This document shows positions 25,943 to 32,533 of a stretch of 64,000 bases of DNA, one piece after another. Every line of letters begins with the position of its first letter. The stretch's first letter is position 1. This DNA is from DAHUXN01 sp963729815 (GTDB taxonomy: Bacteria; Acidobacteriota; Terriglobia; Acidiferrales; UBA7541): contig CAVSPU010000002.1 in assembly GCA_963729815.1 (NCBI GenBank), positions 186,001 to 250,000 on the forward strand, written 5' to 3'. The translations under genes were made by a program, and so were the position numbers. The notes under the pieces are model-generated. The model made no database searches and was not told where the DNA came from. It saw only the letters and a list, made by a program, of their open reading frames with translations.

Positions 25943-25971
25943 TGTGTACCATAGAGTTATCAGAAAGTCAA
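25943..25971 (-). promoter_or_regulatory. Sigma70-type promoter in repeated element copy 1
   Basis: Minus strand TTGACT (25971-25966), 17-base spacer ending CTATGG, TACACA (25948-25943). The same -35, spacer length and CTATGG occur in copy 2. Confidence 0.6.
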
Positions 25972-26219
25972 CGAAAAACGGGGGTTAGGTTACAGAGTGG
26001 GGAAAAGTGCTACACCCCGGTTGGGTGCCGGGACAAGTATAGAAAGATCCCAAACACGGGGTCAGACGAATGCGGGGTATGCGTACACGGCCCGGAAGGG
26101 GACCACCCATCCCGCGCGCAGGACAGGGCGCGTGCGTGAGTTGCCTGCGAGAGCGCATGTGTCAAATCGCCCGCCAAAGCGGTTGACGTTCTGGTGGACA
26201 ATGCCTTTGAATATAGGAC

Positions 26220-26744
26220 GTGAAACGGAAAAGGAAAAAGCAGGAACGTGTATATCAGCAGAAGATGTGGGATGCAGGAAAGTTCTATTGCAAAGAGGCC
26301 AAGAAATCCCACAAAGCCAAAGCCTATTTTTGTGCCCTTGTTGCCCGAGGCTGCGAACTGGAAGCCCTACTCCGTATCTTCGACTTCGTTGAAACCAATA
26401 AGCCGAAGGATCGTTGCCGCGACCTGTACGGCCTAATCAATCGCGCTTTTGCGAAACATTGGATTCCGCACGATGGTCTCCGGTGGTGGAAGAAGACACA
26501 AGACACACCACTCAAACAATGCCTTCACGAGATTCGAGAGGCTAGAAACGGAGTGCATGCGCATCTTTTTGATAAGGGTCTGTTCACGCGGAGAACCTCG
26601 GCCAACGTAACCTACCTTGTCCATTCCATGTACTCCGCCTTGGAGGTCAAGAATGCGCGCAACTTCATGAAGACACTATATGAGCGCGGCAAAATCACTC
26701 CGGCGGAATACTGGGCATGGAAGAAGAAGGCAGGGAAGATCTAA
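26220..26744 (+). CDS. Hypothetical protein, HEPN-like
   Basis: 174 aa, very basic (MKRKRKKQER at the start) and helix-rich. ALVARGCELEALLRIFD resembles the first helices of HEPN domains, and EAR-N-GVHAH (Arg109, His113, His115) resembles the RNxxxH/Rx4-6H catalytic motif of HEPN ribonucleases. HEPN proteins are commonly toxin or anti-phage RNases paired with a nucleotidyltransferase or other partner, but no partner is adjacent. Starts GTG 26220 (or ATG 26265); base composition appears more AT-rich than the flanking core genes. Orphan, convergent with the membrane protein gene. Assignment is tentative. Confidence 0.5.
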   Translation: MKRKRKKQERVYQQKMWDAGKFYCKEAKKSHKAKAYFCALVARGCELEALLRIFDFVETNKPKDRCRDLYGLINRAFAKHWIPHDGLRWWKKTQDTPLKQCLHEIREARNGVHAHLFDKGLFTRRTSANVTYLVHSMYSALEVKNARNFMKTLYERGKITPAEYWAWKKKAGKI

Positions 26745-26806
26745 AGCCCGGAGTAGAATCTGTAGCCGCGCAAATGCGGAGTATCGGTGCGATTGGAGCC
26801 TCAGCG

Positions 26807-27973
26807 TTAGTGAACAGGCGAGTCTGTGGAAAGTGTGGGGCAAGATTCCCGCTTGTTCGTGGTTCTGCCGCTCGGCCACGCGGGTTTCACGATCACGAGA
26901 GTCAAGTCCGGTGCCTGGCGACACACCTGCCGAAATATCCCGCGATAAACCCGTTCGGAAGCATAAGAGTCGGCGTTCGTGTCCTTAACAGCCCACGGGG
27001 AGAAATATACGCGACCGTCGGCCATTACCTCACGCGCAGACCGAGGCAGTTCCGACTCTCTTCCTTGCGGAATCTGCAAGTACGCATCCACTGCAATACC
27101 CGAGAATTGGTGAAATGAAGCGCCGTCGTCCCAAAGCGAGAACATGTTAAGGATGGGCGTTACGACGAATAGAAAGATTACGACACCGCGCATCACATCG
27201 CGAACTGGGAAAAGGCGAATTGGCTCGTTGAAATTCCAAAACAAAACTACAATCCACGCTGCCATGGCAGCGTTCCATGCCCAAACGCACTGATAAACGT
27301 TCGATCCAAGCGGGCCAATTAACACGAGGATGAGTAGGTGCAACGAAACGGCGAGATAAACTCCCCAACGACGGCTGCGCCTCCAGAAAAGCAGGGGTGC
27401 AACGCTTAGCTCGCACGCCGCCGATGCCGCTGCCATCAATCGCCAGTGACCTAAGTAGGAGAGCCAGTGCGTGATGTGCGGCGTGAAGAACACCCACGGG
27501 AATACCCGAGTTAAGTATTGACCATTAAACTTGTGGAATCCGGCCCAGAAGTAAACGAAAGGTAGCGCCAAACGAAAACAATCAAGACGATCAAACAAGA
27601 GGCAAACGGCAGCAACTAGCGAGATGTAGATGTAGGCTAAAAGGCGAGACTGGTCTTCGAGAACCAGAAACGCGGTGCACAGAAAAAAAACTAAAAGCCC
27701 CGCTTTGCGGAAGCGATTCCAAAGTGATGCCAATAGTCCCACGCAGGCGAGAGCGAATACTCCAACCGAAACAGCGCTTGGATGCAGCCAGGGAATATAT
27801 GGGATTGCTGGGTAGGTTCGGTAGGGCGTCCAGACTCGCCAAGTTACGGCGAATGAGGCAATGCCCATAAATGCGAGGATGCGCGCAGCCCACTTTGTAC
27901 GCGCTTCGTCCGAGATCACGGTCTGAGACGCGCCAGACATAATCCTGGTAATCGTCAGCAGCCCGTTCTCCAT
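26807..27973 (-). CDS. Integral membrane protein, HTTM-like
   Basis: 388 aa from ATG 27973 (AAGGGA upstream; the frame opens at GTG 27991). About eight to nine hydrophobic helices, many Trp residues, then a soluble C-terminal region from about residue 300 (SLWDDGASFHQFSGIAVDAYLQIP). The segment FVYFWAGFHKFNGQYLTRVFPW is reminiscent of HTTM/vitamin-K-carboxylase-related and DoxX-like membrane proteins (F-x-x-GxxK-n motif). No catalytic Lys/His set can be asserted. It has its own promoter and is not in an operon. Function unknown. Confidence 0.6.
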   Translation of the reverse strand: MENGLLTITRIMSGASQTVISDEARTKWAARILAFMGIASFAVTWRVWTPYRTYPAIPYIPWLHPSAVSVGVFALACVGLLASLWNRFRKAGLLVFFLCTAFLVLEDQSRLLAYIYISLVAAVCLLFDRLDCFRLALPFVYFWAGFHKFNGQYLTRVFPWVFFTPHITHWLSYLGHWRLMAAASAACELSVAPLLFWRRSRRWGVYLAVSLHLLILVLIGPLGSNVYQCVWAWNAAMAAWIVVLFWNFNEPIRLFPVRDVMRGVVIFLFVVTPILNMFSLWDDGASFHQFSGIAVDAYLQIPQGRESELPRSAREVMADGRVYFSPWAVKDTNADSYASERVYRGIFRQVCRQAPDLTLVIVKPAWPSGRTTNKRESCPTLSTDSPVH

Positions 27974-28011
27974 TTTCATTTCCCTTGACACCTTTCAGGA
28001 CGGCACGCGCA

Positions 28012-28040
28012 GCTATGCTAAATTTATGCTAGTACGTCAA
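28012..28040 (-). promoter_or_regulatory. Promoter for the HTTM-like gene
   Basis: Minus strand TTGACG (28040-28035), 17-base spacer, CATAGC (28017-28012), about 40 bases upstream of the preferred ATG at 27973. Confidence 0.5.
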
Positions 28041-28693
28041 GGTTTGAGTGTTGAAACTTAGTTTTTTTCGAAGGAGCGAAAAATTGTTGCTCATCCAGTC
28101 TCCCTGACTGCTCACGCCAGCAAATTATACCCTCACTGTCATTCTGGCAGCCGCTTGTCTGATGGTCGAGAGGGTTTGACGACGAACCGGTTTACCCTTG
28201 CGTCGAGCTCCGGCGCAGCCGGAGTCCGCAAGGCGGACCGCCGCACTCCAAAGAGGCAAAGCAGATTCCTCGTCGCCCGCCCGAGCGGGCAAGCTCGGAA
28301 TGACAGCATAGGCAATGCAAACGCGACTCGCGGAGTCGCGCGACGGGCGGGCCCTTCTTGCGTCAGGGTAAACAGGCAGCGCCCCTAGGAAAGCTAAAAA
28401 CAACAGCAGGTCCCTCACCGCCGTTCGCGGAAGACGCGGCCGGGTTCGGGATGACAACGTAAAGGCGCGGGACGCGATGCTGCGCATCGCCCGCCGAGGC
28501 GGGCAGGCGCGGGCGGTGGAGGCGCGGGAAGACAGCCGTCTGGTGCACGTGCCGCTGAGTTGGCTTGTCATTCTGAGGGCCGTTTTCGAGCCCGAAGAAT
28601 CTCGCTTCGAAATGAGATCTTTTGCTGCACAAAGGGCGGTCCATCTAGACTGACATTACAAAGAGGAGCGGCGCCCCCCAACTCGTGATTGCT
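28041..28693. other. Gene-free region rich in short palindromes
   Basis: No supported gene. It holds many perfect 5-8 bp stem-loops with 3-4 base loops, for example CTCCGGC/GCCGGAG (28208-28224), GTCCGC/GCGGAC (about 28223-28237), CGCGACTC/GAGTCGCG (28321-28339) and GCGATG/CATCGC (28479-28495). A copy of the CATTCTGAGG...GAAGAATCTC intergenic motif is at about 28568-28607. See the repeat entries. Confidence 0.6.
28208..28242 (+). repeat. REP-like palindromic unit, copy A
   Basis: Two consecutive hairpins, CTCCGGC-GCA-GCCGGAG and GTCCGC-AAG-GCGGAC. A near-identical 35-base unit occurs at 29539-29573 with the first loop reversed (TGC) and a changed second loop. Confidence 0.65.
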
Positions 28694-28975
28694 TTACCAT
28701 CCGTCGCTCAGGTCTTTCCAATCGCGGTTGGCGGATTCAATCAGGGCAATTTTCTTGCTTCGGAGCCAGCCCTTAATTTGTTTCTCGCGGCGGATGGCGG
28801 CGAAAACGTCGCCGAAACTTTCGTAATAAACGAGGCGGTTTATGTTGTATTTCGCGGAGAATCCTTTGAGGAGTTTTTCGCGATGCTGGATTACTCTGCG
28901 TTGCAGGTTACTGGTGACTCCGGTGTAGAGATTGAGGGATTTGCTGGCCAAGATGTACACGCAGTAGGTTTTCAT
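28694..28975 (-). CDS. GIY-YIG endonuclease domain protein
   Basis: 93 aa from ATG 28975 (frame opens at GTG 28993). Matches the stand-alone YhbQ/UPF0213-type GIY-YIG family: MKTYCVYILASKS, LYTGVTSNLQRRVIQH with catalytic Arg, then FSAKYNINRLVYYESF with the metal-binding Glu, and AIRREKQIKGWLRSKK. Such small proteins are abundant in soil bacteria and often lie beside repeats, with proposed roles in DNA repair or mobility that are unproven. No strong ribosome-binding site. Stands alone within the accessory island. Confidence 0.85.
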   Translation of the reverse strand: MKTYCVYILASKSLNLYTGVTSNLQRRVIQHREKLLKGFSAKYNINRLVYYESFGDVFAAIRREKQIKGWLRSKKIALIESANRDWKDLSDGW

Positions 28976-29069
28976 GTGGTCTTGGTTTTGCACGGTAAAG
29001 ATCGCAAATCATTGCGTCCCGGTCAACCATTCGTCAGGGCCACTGGCGTTCCCTGGGTGCCGAACTGCT

Positions 29070-29133
29070 TCGAGGCGAGATCCTTCGCTGCGCAAGAAAC
29101 GCTCCGCTCAGGATGACAGAAAATGCGCGGGCG
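29070..29133 (+). repeat. Dispersed intergenic repeat (GATCCTTCG...CTCAGGATGACA)
   Basis: GAGGCGAGATCCTTCG, a variable middle, CGCTCCGCTCAGGATGACA and GCGCGGGCG. The same blocks recur at 29470-29529, and a related inverted form (TGTCATTCTGAGG...AGAATCTCGCTTCG) occurs near 28567-28613. This is the type of sequence scattered between genes in many Acidobacteria. Confidence 0.65.
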
Positions 29134-29171
29134 ACCCAAGGGTCGCCGCTACGAAGGCAAAGGCAGATGCC

Positions 29172-29200
29172 TTGACTTTTAGTTAACCCTATGGTATATA
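29172..29200 (+). promoter_or_regulatory. Sigma70-type promoter in repeated element copy 2
   Basis: TTGACT (29172-29177), 17-base spacer ending CTATGG, TATATA (29195-29200); predicted transcript start near 29207, immediately at the first stem-loop. Confidence 0.7.
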
Positions 29201-29257
29201 GTGTCTTCGGCTGGGCACTCCGGCCGAACCGGAAAAAATGGAAGAAAGGGCAGCCAG

Positions 29258-29285
29258 GCCGCGGAAACGCGGCTTTTTGCTTTTT
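29258..29285 (+). terminator. Terminator-like hairpin in copy 2
   Basis: GCCGCG-GAAA-CGCGGC (29258-29273) followed by TTTTTGCTTTTT. A strong intrinsic terminator by form, 50 bases downstream of the predicted start, giving a transcript of roughly 75 bases. Confidence 0.7.
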
Positions 29286-29330
29286 ATGCGCTTTGCAGAT
29301 TCTAATCGAGTTTCTATGGGAAATTAGAAC

Positions 29331-29513
29331 ATGACGCAACTCACACAAAACAAAGAAACGGAGTCGTTCCTAATCGAGTTTTTCGCGTCATTTTTATCGA
29401 TCCCGTCCGTTTCCGGACATCGACTTTGTGCGGCGGGCAGGCGCGCGGCAAAGAAACAGCAGATTCCGAGGCGAGATCCTTCGGCTCCGCGGAAGGCGCT
29501 CCGCTCAGGATAA
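29331..29513 (+). CDS. Possible small ORF, N-terminus shared with copy 1
   Basis: 60 codons. The first 23 or so (MTQLTQNKETESFLIEFFA...) align codon by codon, with a one-codon gap, to the frame starting at 25806 on the minus strand (MQLIENKQREVVLIADSF...). Shared positions include QL, NK, E, LI and FL. After about residue 30 the frame runs into the dispersed repeat at 29470, so the ORF is probably a truncated remnant or a leader peptide. No family is recognised. Confidence 0.35.
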   Translation: MTQLTQNKETESFLIEFFASFLSIPSVSGHRLCAAGRRAAKKQQIPRRDPSAPRKALRSG

Positions 29514-29529
29514 CAAAACCGCGCGGGCG
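29470..29529 (+). repeat. Dispersed intergenic repeat, second copy
   Basis: GAGGCGAGATCCTTCGG, variable middle, GGCGCTCCGCTCAGGATAACA, then CCGCGCGGGCGG; matches 29070-29133 in both conserved blocks. Confidence 0.65.
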
Positions 29530-29538
29530 GCAGGCAGG

Positions 29539-29573
29539 CTCCGGCTGCGCCGGAGTCCGCGAGACGGACCGCC
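29539..29573 (+). repeat. REP-like palindromic unit, copy B
   Basis: CTCCGGC-TGC-GCCGGAG followed by GTCCG-CGAGA-CGGAC. Same stems as copy A at 28208-28242; the loop bases differ while the stems are kept. Confidence 0.65.
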
Positions 29574-29616
29574 CTTCGGCTGCGCTCAGGGCATGCCGCA
29601 TTCCGAAAGAAGCAAG

Positions 29617-30336
29617 TTATGGCTTCTGGGTGGGGCGGAGGAGGACTTCGCTGATGAAGCTTTGCGGAGCTTCGGTGAGGATCATGGCGACGGCGTGGGC
29701 AACGTCTTCGGCCTGGAGCATCTTGCGCGGGTCTTTGTTGGCATGAGGCGAGAACTCCGTCGCCACGGACCCGGGACAGACGGCGGCAACGCGGATGCCG
29801 TGGGCGCGCAAATCCTCGGCCATGGAATATGTCAGGCCGAGGAGGCCCCATTTCGACGCGCAGTAGATGCTGCCGCCGGGGAATGAATTTTTTCCGGCGA
29901 GCGAGCTGATATTCACGATATGGCCGCGGCCCCGCGAAATCATTCCGGGGATAACCGCGCGGCTGGCCAGGAACACTCCCTTGAGATTGGTGTCTAACAC
30001 AGTGTCCCAGTCCGCATCACTGAACTCGTGGATGGGGGCGAAGCGGCCAACGCCGGCGTTGTTGACAAGAATGTCGATGCCGCCGAACTTTGCGATGGCG
30101 GCATCAACGAGGGCAGAAACTTGATCGTGACTTGCGACGTTTGCGGGGAAAGCAAACGTCTCGATGCCTTCCTGTTGGAGCCGCGCGCTGGCTTCGCCGA
30201 GGGTTTTTTCGGTTCGTCCACAAAGGGTGATGCGCGCGCCCATTTGGCCGAGCCGGCGAGCGATGGCTAAGCCAATGCCGCGGCTTGCGCCGGTGACGAG
30301 TGCATGCTGGCCTTTCAGAGGGAATTTGCTGTCCAT
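29617..30336 (-). CDS. Short-chain dehydrogenase/reductase (FabG-like)
   Basis: 239 aa classical SDR. Cofactor motif TGASRGIG (near residue 15), structural NNAG, catalytic Ser (ISSLAG) and Tyr/Lys in YCASK are all present; the RGRGHIVNISS wording resembles 3-ketoacyl-ACP reductase and sepiapterin-reductase-like members. NADPH preference is suggested by the Arg in CGRTEK. Reduces or oxidises an unknown carbonyl/alcohol. No fatty acid synthesis genes are nearby, so fabG is not claimed. Monocistronic, with its 3' end facing the repeat-rich island. Confidence 0.9.
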   Translation of the reverse strand: MDSKFPLKGQHALVTGASRGIGLAIARRLGQMGARITLCGRTEKTLGEASARLQQEGIETFAFPANVASHDQVSALVDAAIAKFGGIDILVNNAGVGRFAPIHEFSDADWDTVLDTNLKGVFLASRAVIPGMISRGRGHIVNISSLAGKNSFPGGSIYCASKWGLLGLTYSMAEDLRAHGIRVAAVCPGSVATEFSPHANKDPRKMLQAEDVAHAVAMILTEAPQSFISEVLLRPTQKP

Positions 30337-30460
30337 GAGATTAATCTCCTTCGGGTGTGGGGCGACATTTGGGCGTCATTCATCATCTCATCACTTAGGC
30401 AGGGACGTCACCGGGGTGCATCATGGCAATGCAGGCTCACAAATAAAAGGGGAATTCGTC

Positions 30461-30489
30461 TTGCGCGGCCCTGGAGCTTTCCCTATAAT
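30461..30489 (+). promoter_or_regulatory. Sigma70-type promoter for the TPR-like gene
   Basis: TTGCGC (30461-30466), 17-base spacer, consensus TATAAT (30484-30489). Predicted start near 30496, leaving a leader of about 85 bases. Confidence 0.7.
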
Positions 30490-30579
30490 CCGAGGGTTTC
30501 TCCATACCGCAATCTTGACACACGCAACCTCGGTGGCAGTCTCGAGCGTTGCGGATCCAACCGAGGAGGCAAGAGGACG

Positions 30580-32139
30580 ATGATGCGAAAGTGGTTCGCC
30601 GGGAACGGGATTTTGGCATTGATGGCCGCTTTGCTGGCAATGGCCGCCCCACCGGCGCTCGCCCAGGATCAACAGCAAGGCCAGCAGACTTCGAAGACGC
30701 CTTATACGCTCCCTGAATACAATGCTTACCAGGCGGCTGCGGGGCAGACCGACCCGCAAGCAAAGATTCAGGGCCTCGACGATTTCGTTTCGAAATTCCC
30801 CAATTCTGTTTTGCTGCCGCTCGCGTACAAACTTTATTACGGCGCGTACGAACAGACGAAGAACTACTCGAAAGAGATCGAATACATCGACAAATTCTTG
30901 GCGCTTCCTGAGAGTAAGGACCTGGCTATTCCGGGAACAACCAAAGAGAGCCTGGTGATCGACCAAGTTCAGGCTTTCTATCATCGCGCCTTCGCGTTCA
31001 ATCAATCCTTCAATGAGAAAGATCCAAATGCGCAAGACGAGTTGACCAAGGCGCGGCAAGCGGCCCTGGACGGTTTGAAGGCGCTGGATCAGATTCCCAA
31101 GCCGGCAAACCAGACCGATGATCAGTTTGCTCAGCAGAAAAAGCCCGTCATTCTCCTTCTCAATTACACCGCCGCGATCGCGGCATTTGATATGAAGGAC
31201 TACAAGAGCGCCATCGATTCGTTCAATGCGGATATTGCAGCGGGCGGCAACAGTACGGATCAGACGACGGCCGCAACCTACTATCGTCTGGGCGTTTCGT
31301 ATCTCCAGCTAGCCGCGCAGCAGGCGCCTCAACAGCCACAGACGCCGGCTACGCCGCCGAACGGGACTCCGCCGGCGACTTCAACTACCACGCCGGCTGC
31401 GGCCACGCCGCCCGATAATGGCGCGCTCACGGATTTGTATATGAACGGGTTCTGGGATCTGGCACGAGCCGTCGCGCTAAATGGGGCTGGGAAGGAACAA
31501 ATCCAGTCCTATCTTCGTGCGGAAATGTTCAATTATGAGCAGCCCGCATGCGGCAGCCTGCTTGATGCGCAGATGAACGAGCTAATTCAGTTGGCGGGCA
31601 CGCAGCCGACGCGGCCGACAACCTATTCGCTTCCGAGCGCTTCGGACTTGGGCAAAATTCTGCAGGCCAGCAACCTGCTATCGATTCTGAGCGATTTGCA
31701 GACCGGCGGTGACAAGGGGAAAATGACTTGGCTGGCGGTTTGCGGCCAGGAGATTCCGAATGTTGTTGGCAAGATCGTCGACGAGACGCCGGGAACGGAC
31801 TCGATTGATTTCAAAGTGTTCACGGCGGCCACGGGAGAAGAGATCCAGGCCGGCACGACAGCGAACCTGGACGTGACGGTCCAGACGGCGCCCTCGACTG
31901 CTGCCACGCCAGCCGCACAGGCTTCTAGCACTGCCGCCGGCGCGCAAGCCCAGACGGATACCACTGTCCAGCCTGAGGCGGCGCGTTTGCAAAAGGGAGA
32001 TGACATCAAGTTCACTGGCACGCTGGTGAGTTATGATGCGCAGCCGTTTCTCGTCCATTTTGATAAATGCAAAGTCGATCCATCGGTCATTCCCGCGGAG
32101 AAGGGCGCAAAGAAGCCACGCCGACCGGCTGGGCGATAA
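30580..32139 (+). CDS. Secreted TPR-like hypothetical protein
   Basis: 519 aa from ATG 30580, with GAGGAC upstream; the longer open frame to 30304 crosses the promoter. Signal peptide at 1-29 (MMRKWFAGN, hydrophobic core, ALAQ). Residues 40-300 are helical with TPR-like spacing (QAKIQGLDDFVSKFPNS, KNYSKEIEYIDKFLALP, YKSAIDSFNADIAAG), as in tetratricopeptide proteins counting envelope components. A Pro/Thr/Ala-rich linker lies near 250-285 and another Ala/Thr-rich one near 445-475. The C-terminal ~60 residues look like a beta domain (DDIKFTGTLVSYDAQPF). Common architecture in Acidobacteria; function unknown. Confidence 0.75.
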   Translation: MMRKWFAGNGILALMAALLAMAAPPALAQDQQQGQQTSKTPYTLPEYNAYQAAAGQTDPQAKIQGLDDFVSKFPNSVLLPLAYKLYYGAYEQTKNYSKEIEYIDKFLALPESKDLAIPGTTKESLVIDQVQAFYHRAFAFNQSFNEKDPNAQDELTKARQAALDGLKALDQIPKPANQTDDQFAQQKKPVILLLNYTAAIAAFDMKDYKSAIDSFNADIAAGGNSTDQTTAATYYRLGVSYLQLAAQQAPQQPQTPATPPNGTPPATSTTTPAAATPPDNGALTDLYMNGFWDLARAVALNGAGKEQIQSYLRAEMFNYEQPACGSLLDAQMNELIQLAGTQPTRPTTYSLPSASDLGKILQASNLLSILSDLQTGGDKGKMTWLAVCGQEIPNVVGKIVDETPGTDSIDFKVFTAATGEEIQAGTTANLDVTVQTAPSTAATPAAQASSTAAGAQAQTDTTVQPEAARLQKGDDIKFTGTLVSYDAQPFLVHFDKCKVDPSVIPAEKGAKKPRRPAGR

Positions 32140-32161
32140 GAGGATCAGATTATTCGGGAGA

Positions 32162-32198
32162 GGGCCGTCGCGGTTTTCGCCGCGGCGGCCTTTTTTTG
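32162..32198 (+). terminator. Intrinsic terminator after the TPR-like gene
   Basis: GGCCGTCGCGG-TTTT-CGCCGCGGCGGCC followed by seven T. Located 22 bases after the stop codon; between it and the convergent Fis-type gene. Confidence 0.85.
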
Positions 32199-32252
32199 CT
32201 TAGGTTTGTTTAGGAATGAGCGCCCAACTTGGGGCTGAGGTTTCTCTCCGCG

Positions 32253-32474
32253 CTAAACGCGACGGTGCCCGTTACTCTCCAGCTTGTACTCATCGATCTT
32301 GCGGCTCAGCGTATTGCGGTGAATGCCCAGCACGCGCGCGGCCCGCGTCTGGTTGCCTCCGGAGCGCTCAATGGCGTGCTTAATGAAGCGCCTCTCGAAT
32401 TCGGCCAATGCTTCTTCGAGCAGGATGCCGCGCTCCACCATCTGCCCGACGAGGGCTTCCAATTGATCTCTCAC
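32253..32474 (-). CDS. Fis-type helix-turn-helix protein
   Basis: 73 aa. The C-terminal half is a Fis/NtrC-type DNA-binding domain: ERRFIKHAIERSGGNQTRAARVLGIHRNTLSRKIDEY. The N-terminal helices (LEALVGQMVERGILLEEAL) resemble the Fis dimerisation region, so it is likely a free-standing nucleoid-type regulator rather than a fragment. GTG start, supported by GGAGG eight bases upstream. It lies 59 bases downstream of purC in the same orientation and could be cotranscribed. Such small Fis proteins may also act with sigma-54 activators. Confidence 0.85.
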   Translation of the reverse strand: MRDQLEALVGQMVERGILLEEALAEFERRFIKHAIERSGGNQTRAARVLGIHRNTLSRKIDEYKLESNGHRRV

Positions 32475-32533
32475 GTATTCATCCTCCGAAGTCCTGCTCC
32501 GGGGATACGCTGCGGGCCGGTGAAATAGAAGCC

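Larger units (their letters stand above)
25750..25971 (-). repeat. Repeated leader element, copy 1
   Basis: Read on the minus strand from 25971: TTGACT promoter, a 7-bp stem-loop (25917-25935), an A/G-rich stretch, a GC hairpin with T tract (25868-25885, then TTTTCGCTTTTT), the repeat TTCTAATCGCTGA (25841-25829), its inverse ATTAGAAC (25817-25810), an ATG (25806-25804) and a second exact TTCTAATCGCTGA inside the ORF (25774-25762). Copy 2 at 29172-29400 has the same order with clear base identity in the hairpins and flanks. It is probably a small transcript or an mRNA leader; no known family was recognised. Confidence 0.7.
25576..26219. other. Intergenic: copy 1 of inverted repeated element plus unassigned DNA
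   Basis: The stretch 25750-25971 (minus strand) is copy 1 of the promoter-hairpin-terminator-ORF element described separately. From 25976 to 26219 I see no gene: short overlapping open frames here lack family motifs and good start signals. It includes GGGGTCAGAC-type wording seen near mobile-element ends and a small hairpin near 26024-26034. Confidence 0.5.
29172..29400 (+). repeat. Repeated leader element, copy 2
   Basis: Plus-strand counterpart of the element at 25750-25971. In order: promoter (29172-29200), stem-loop TTCGGC/GCCGAA (29206-29228), purine-rich spacer, GC hairpin plus T tract (29258-29278), TTCTAAT (29300-29306), ATTAGAA (29323-29329), ATG at 29331 and CTAATCGAGTTT (29370-29381), which repeats the leader bases 29303-29314. 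The two copies diverge outward from the island they flank. Confidence 0.7.
28994..29616. other. Intergenic: dispersed repeats and copy 2 of leader element
   Basis: No conventional gene. It contains intergenic repeats at 29070-29133 and 29470-29529, the leader element copy 2 (29172-29400), a possible 60-codon ORF (29331-29513) and REP-like copy B (29539-29573). Confidence 0.55.

Noticed and set aside
25906..26392. Overlapping short plus-strand frames before the HEPN-like gene
   Set aside because: No ribosome-binding sites, low-complexity composition and overlap with the leader element; no family resemblance.
29244..29327. 29-codon frame through the copy 2 terminator (ATG to TAG at 29325-29327)
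   Set aside because: Copy 1 has no start codon in the equivalent place and its frame stops soon after, so coding is not conserved; the sequence is better explained as hairpin and spacer.
25810..29330. Composite transposon bounded by the inverted copies
   Set aside because: No transposase was recognised inside, no target-site duplication was found at the outer edges, and the copies are too diverged for a recent insertion.
28041..29616. CRISPR-like array
   Set aside because: Repeats are few, unevenly spaced and internally palindromic, with no spacer pattern and no cas genes.
29617..30336. Calling the SDR FabG of fatty acid synthesis
   Set aside because: Motifs fit classical SDR generally, but no fatty acid synthesis neighbours support that specific role.
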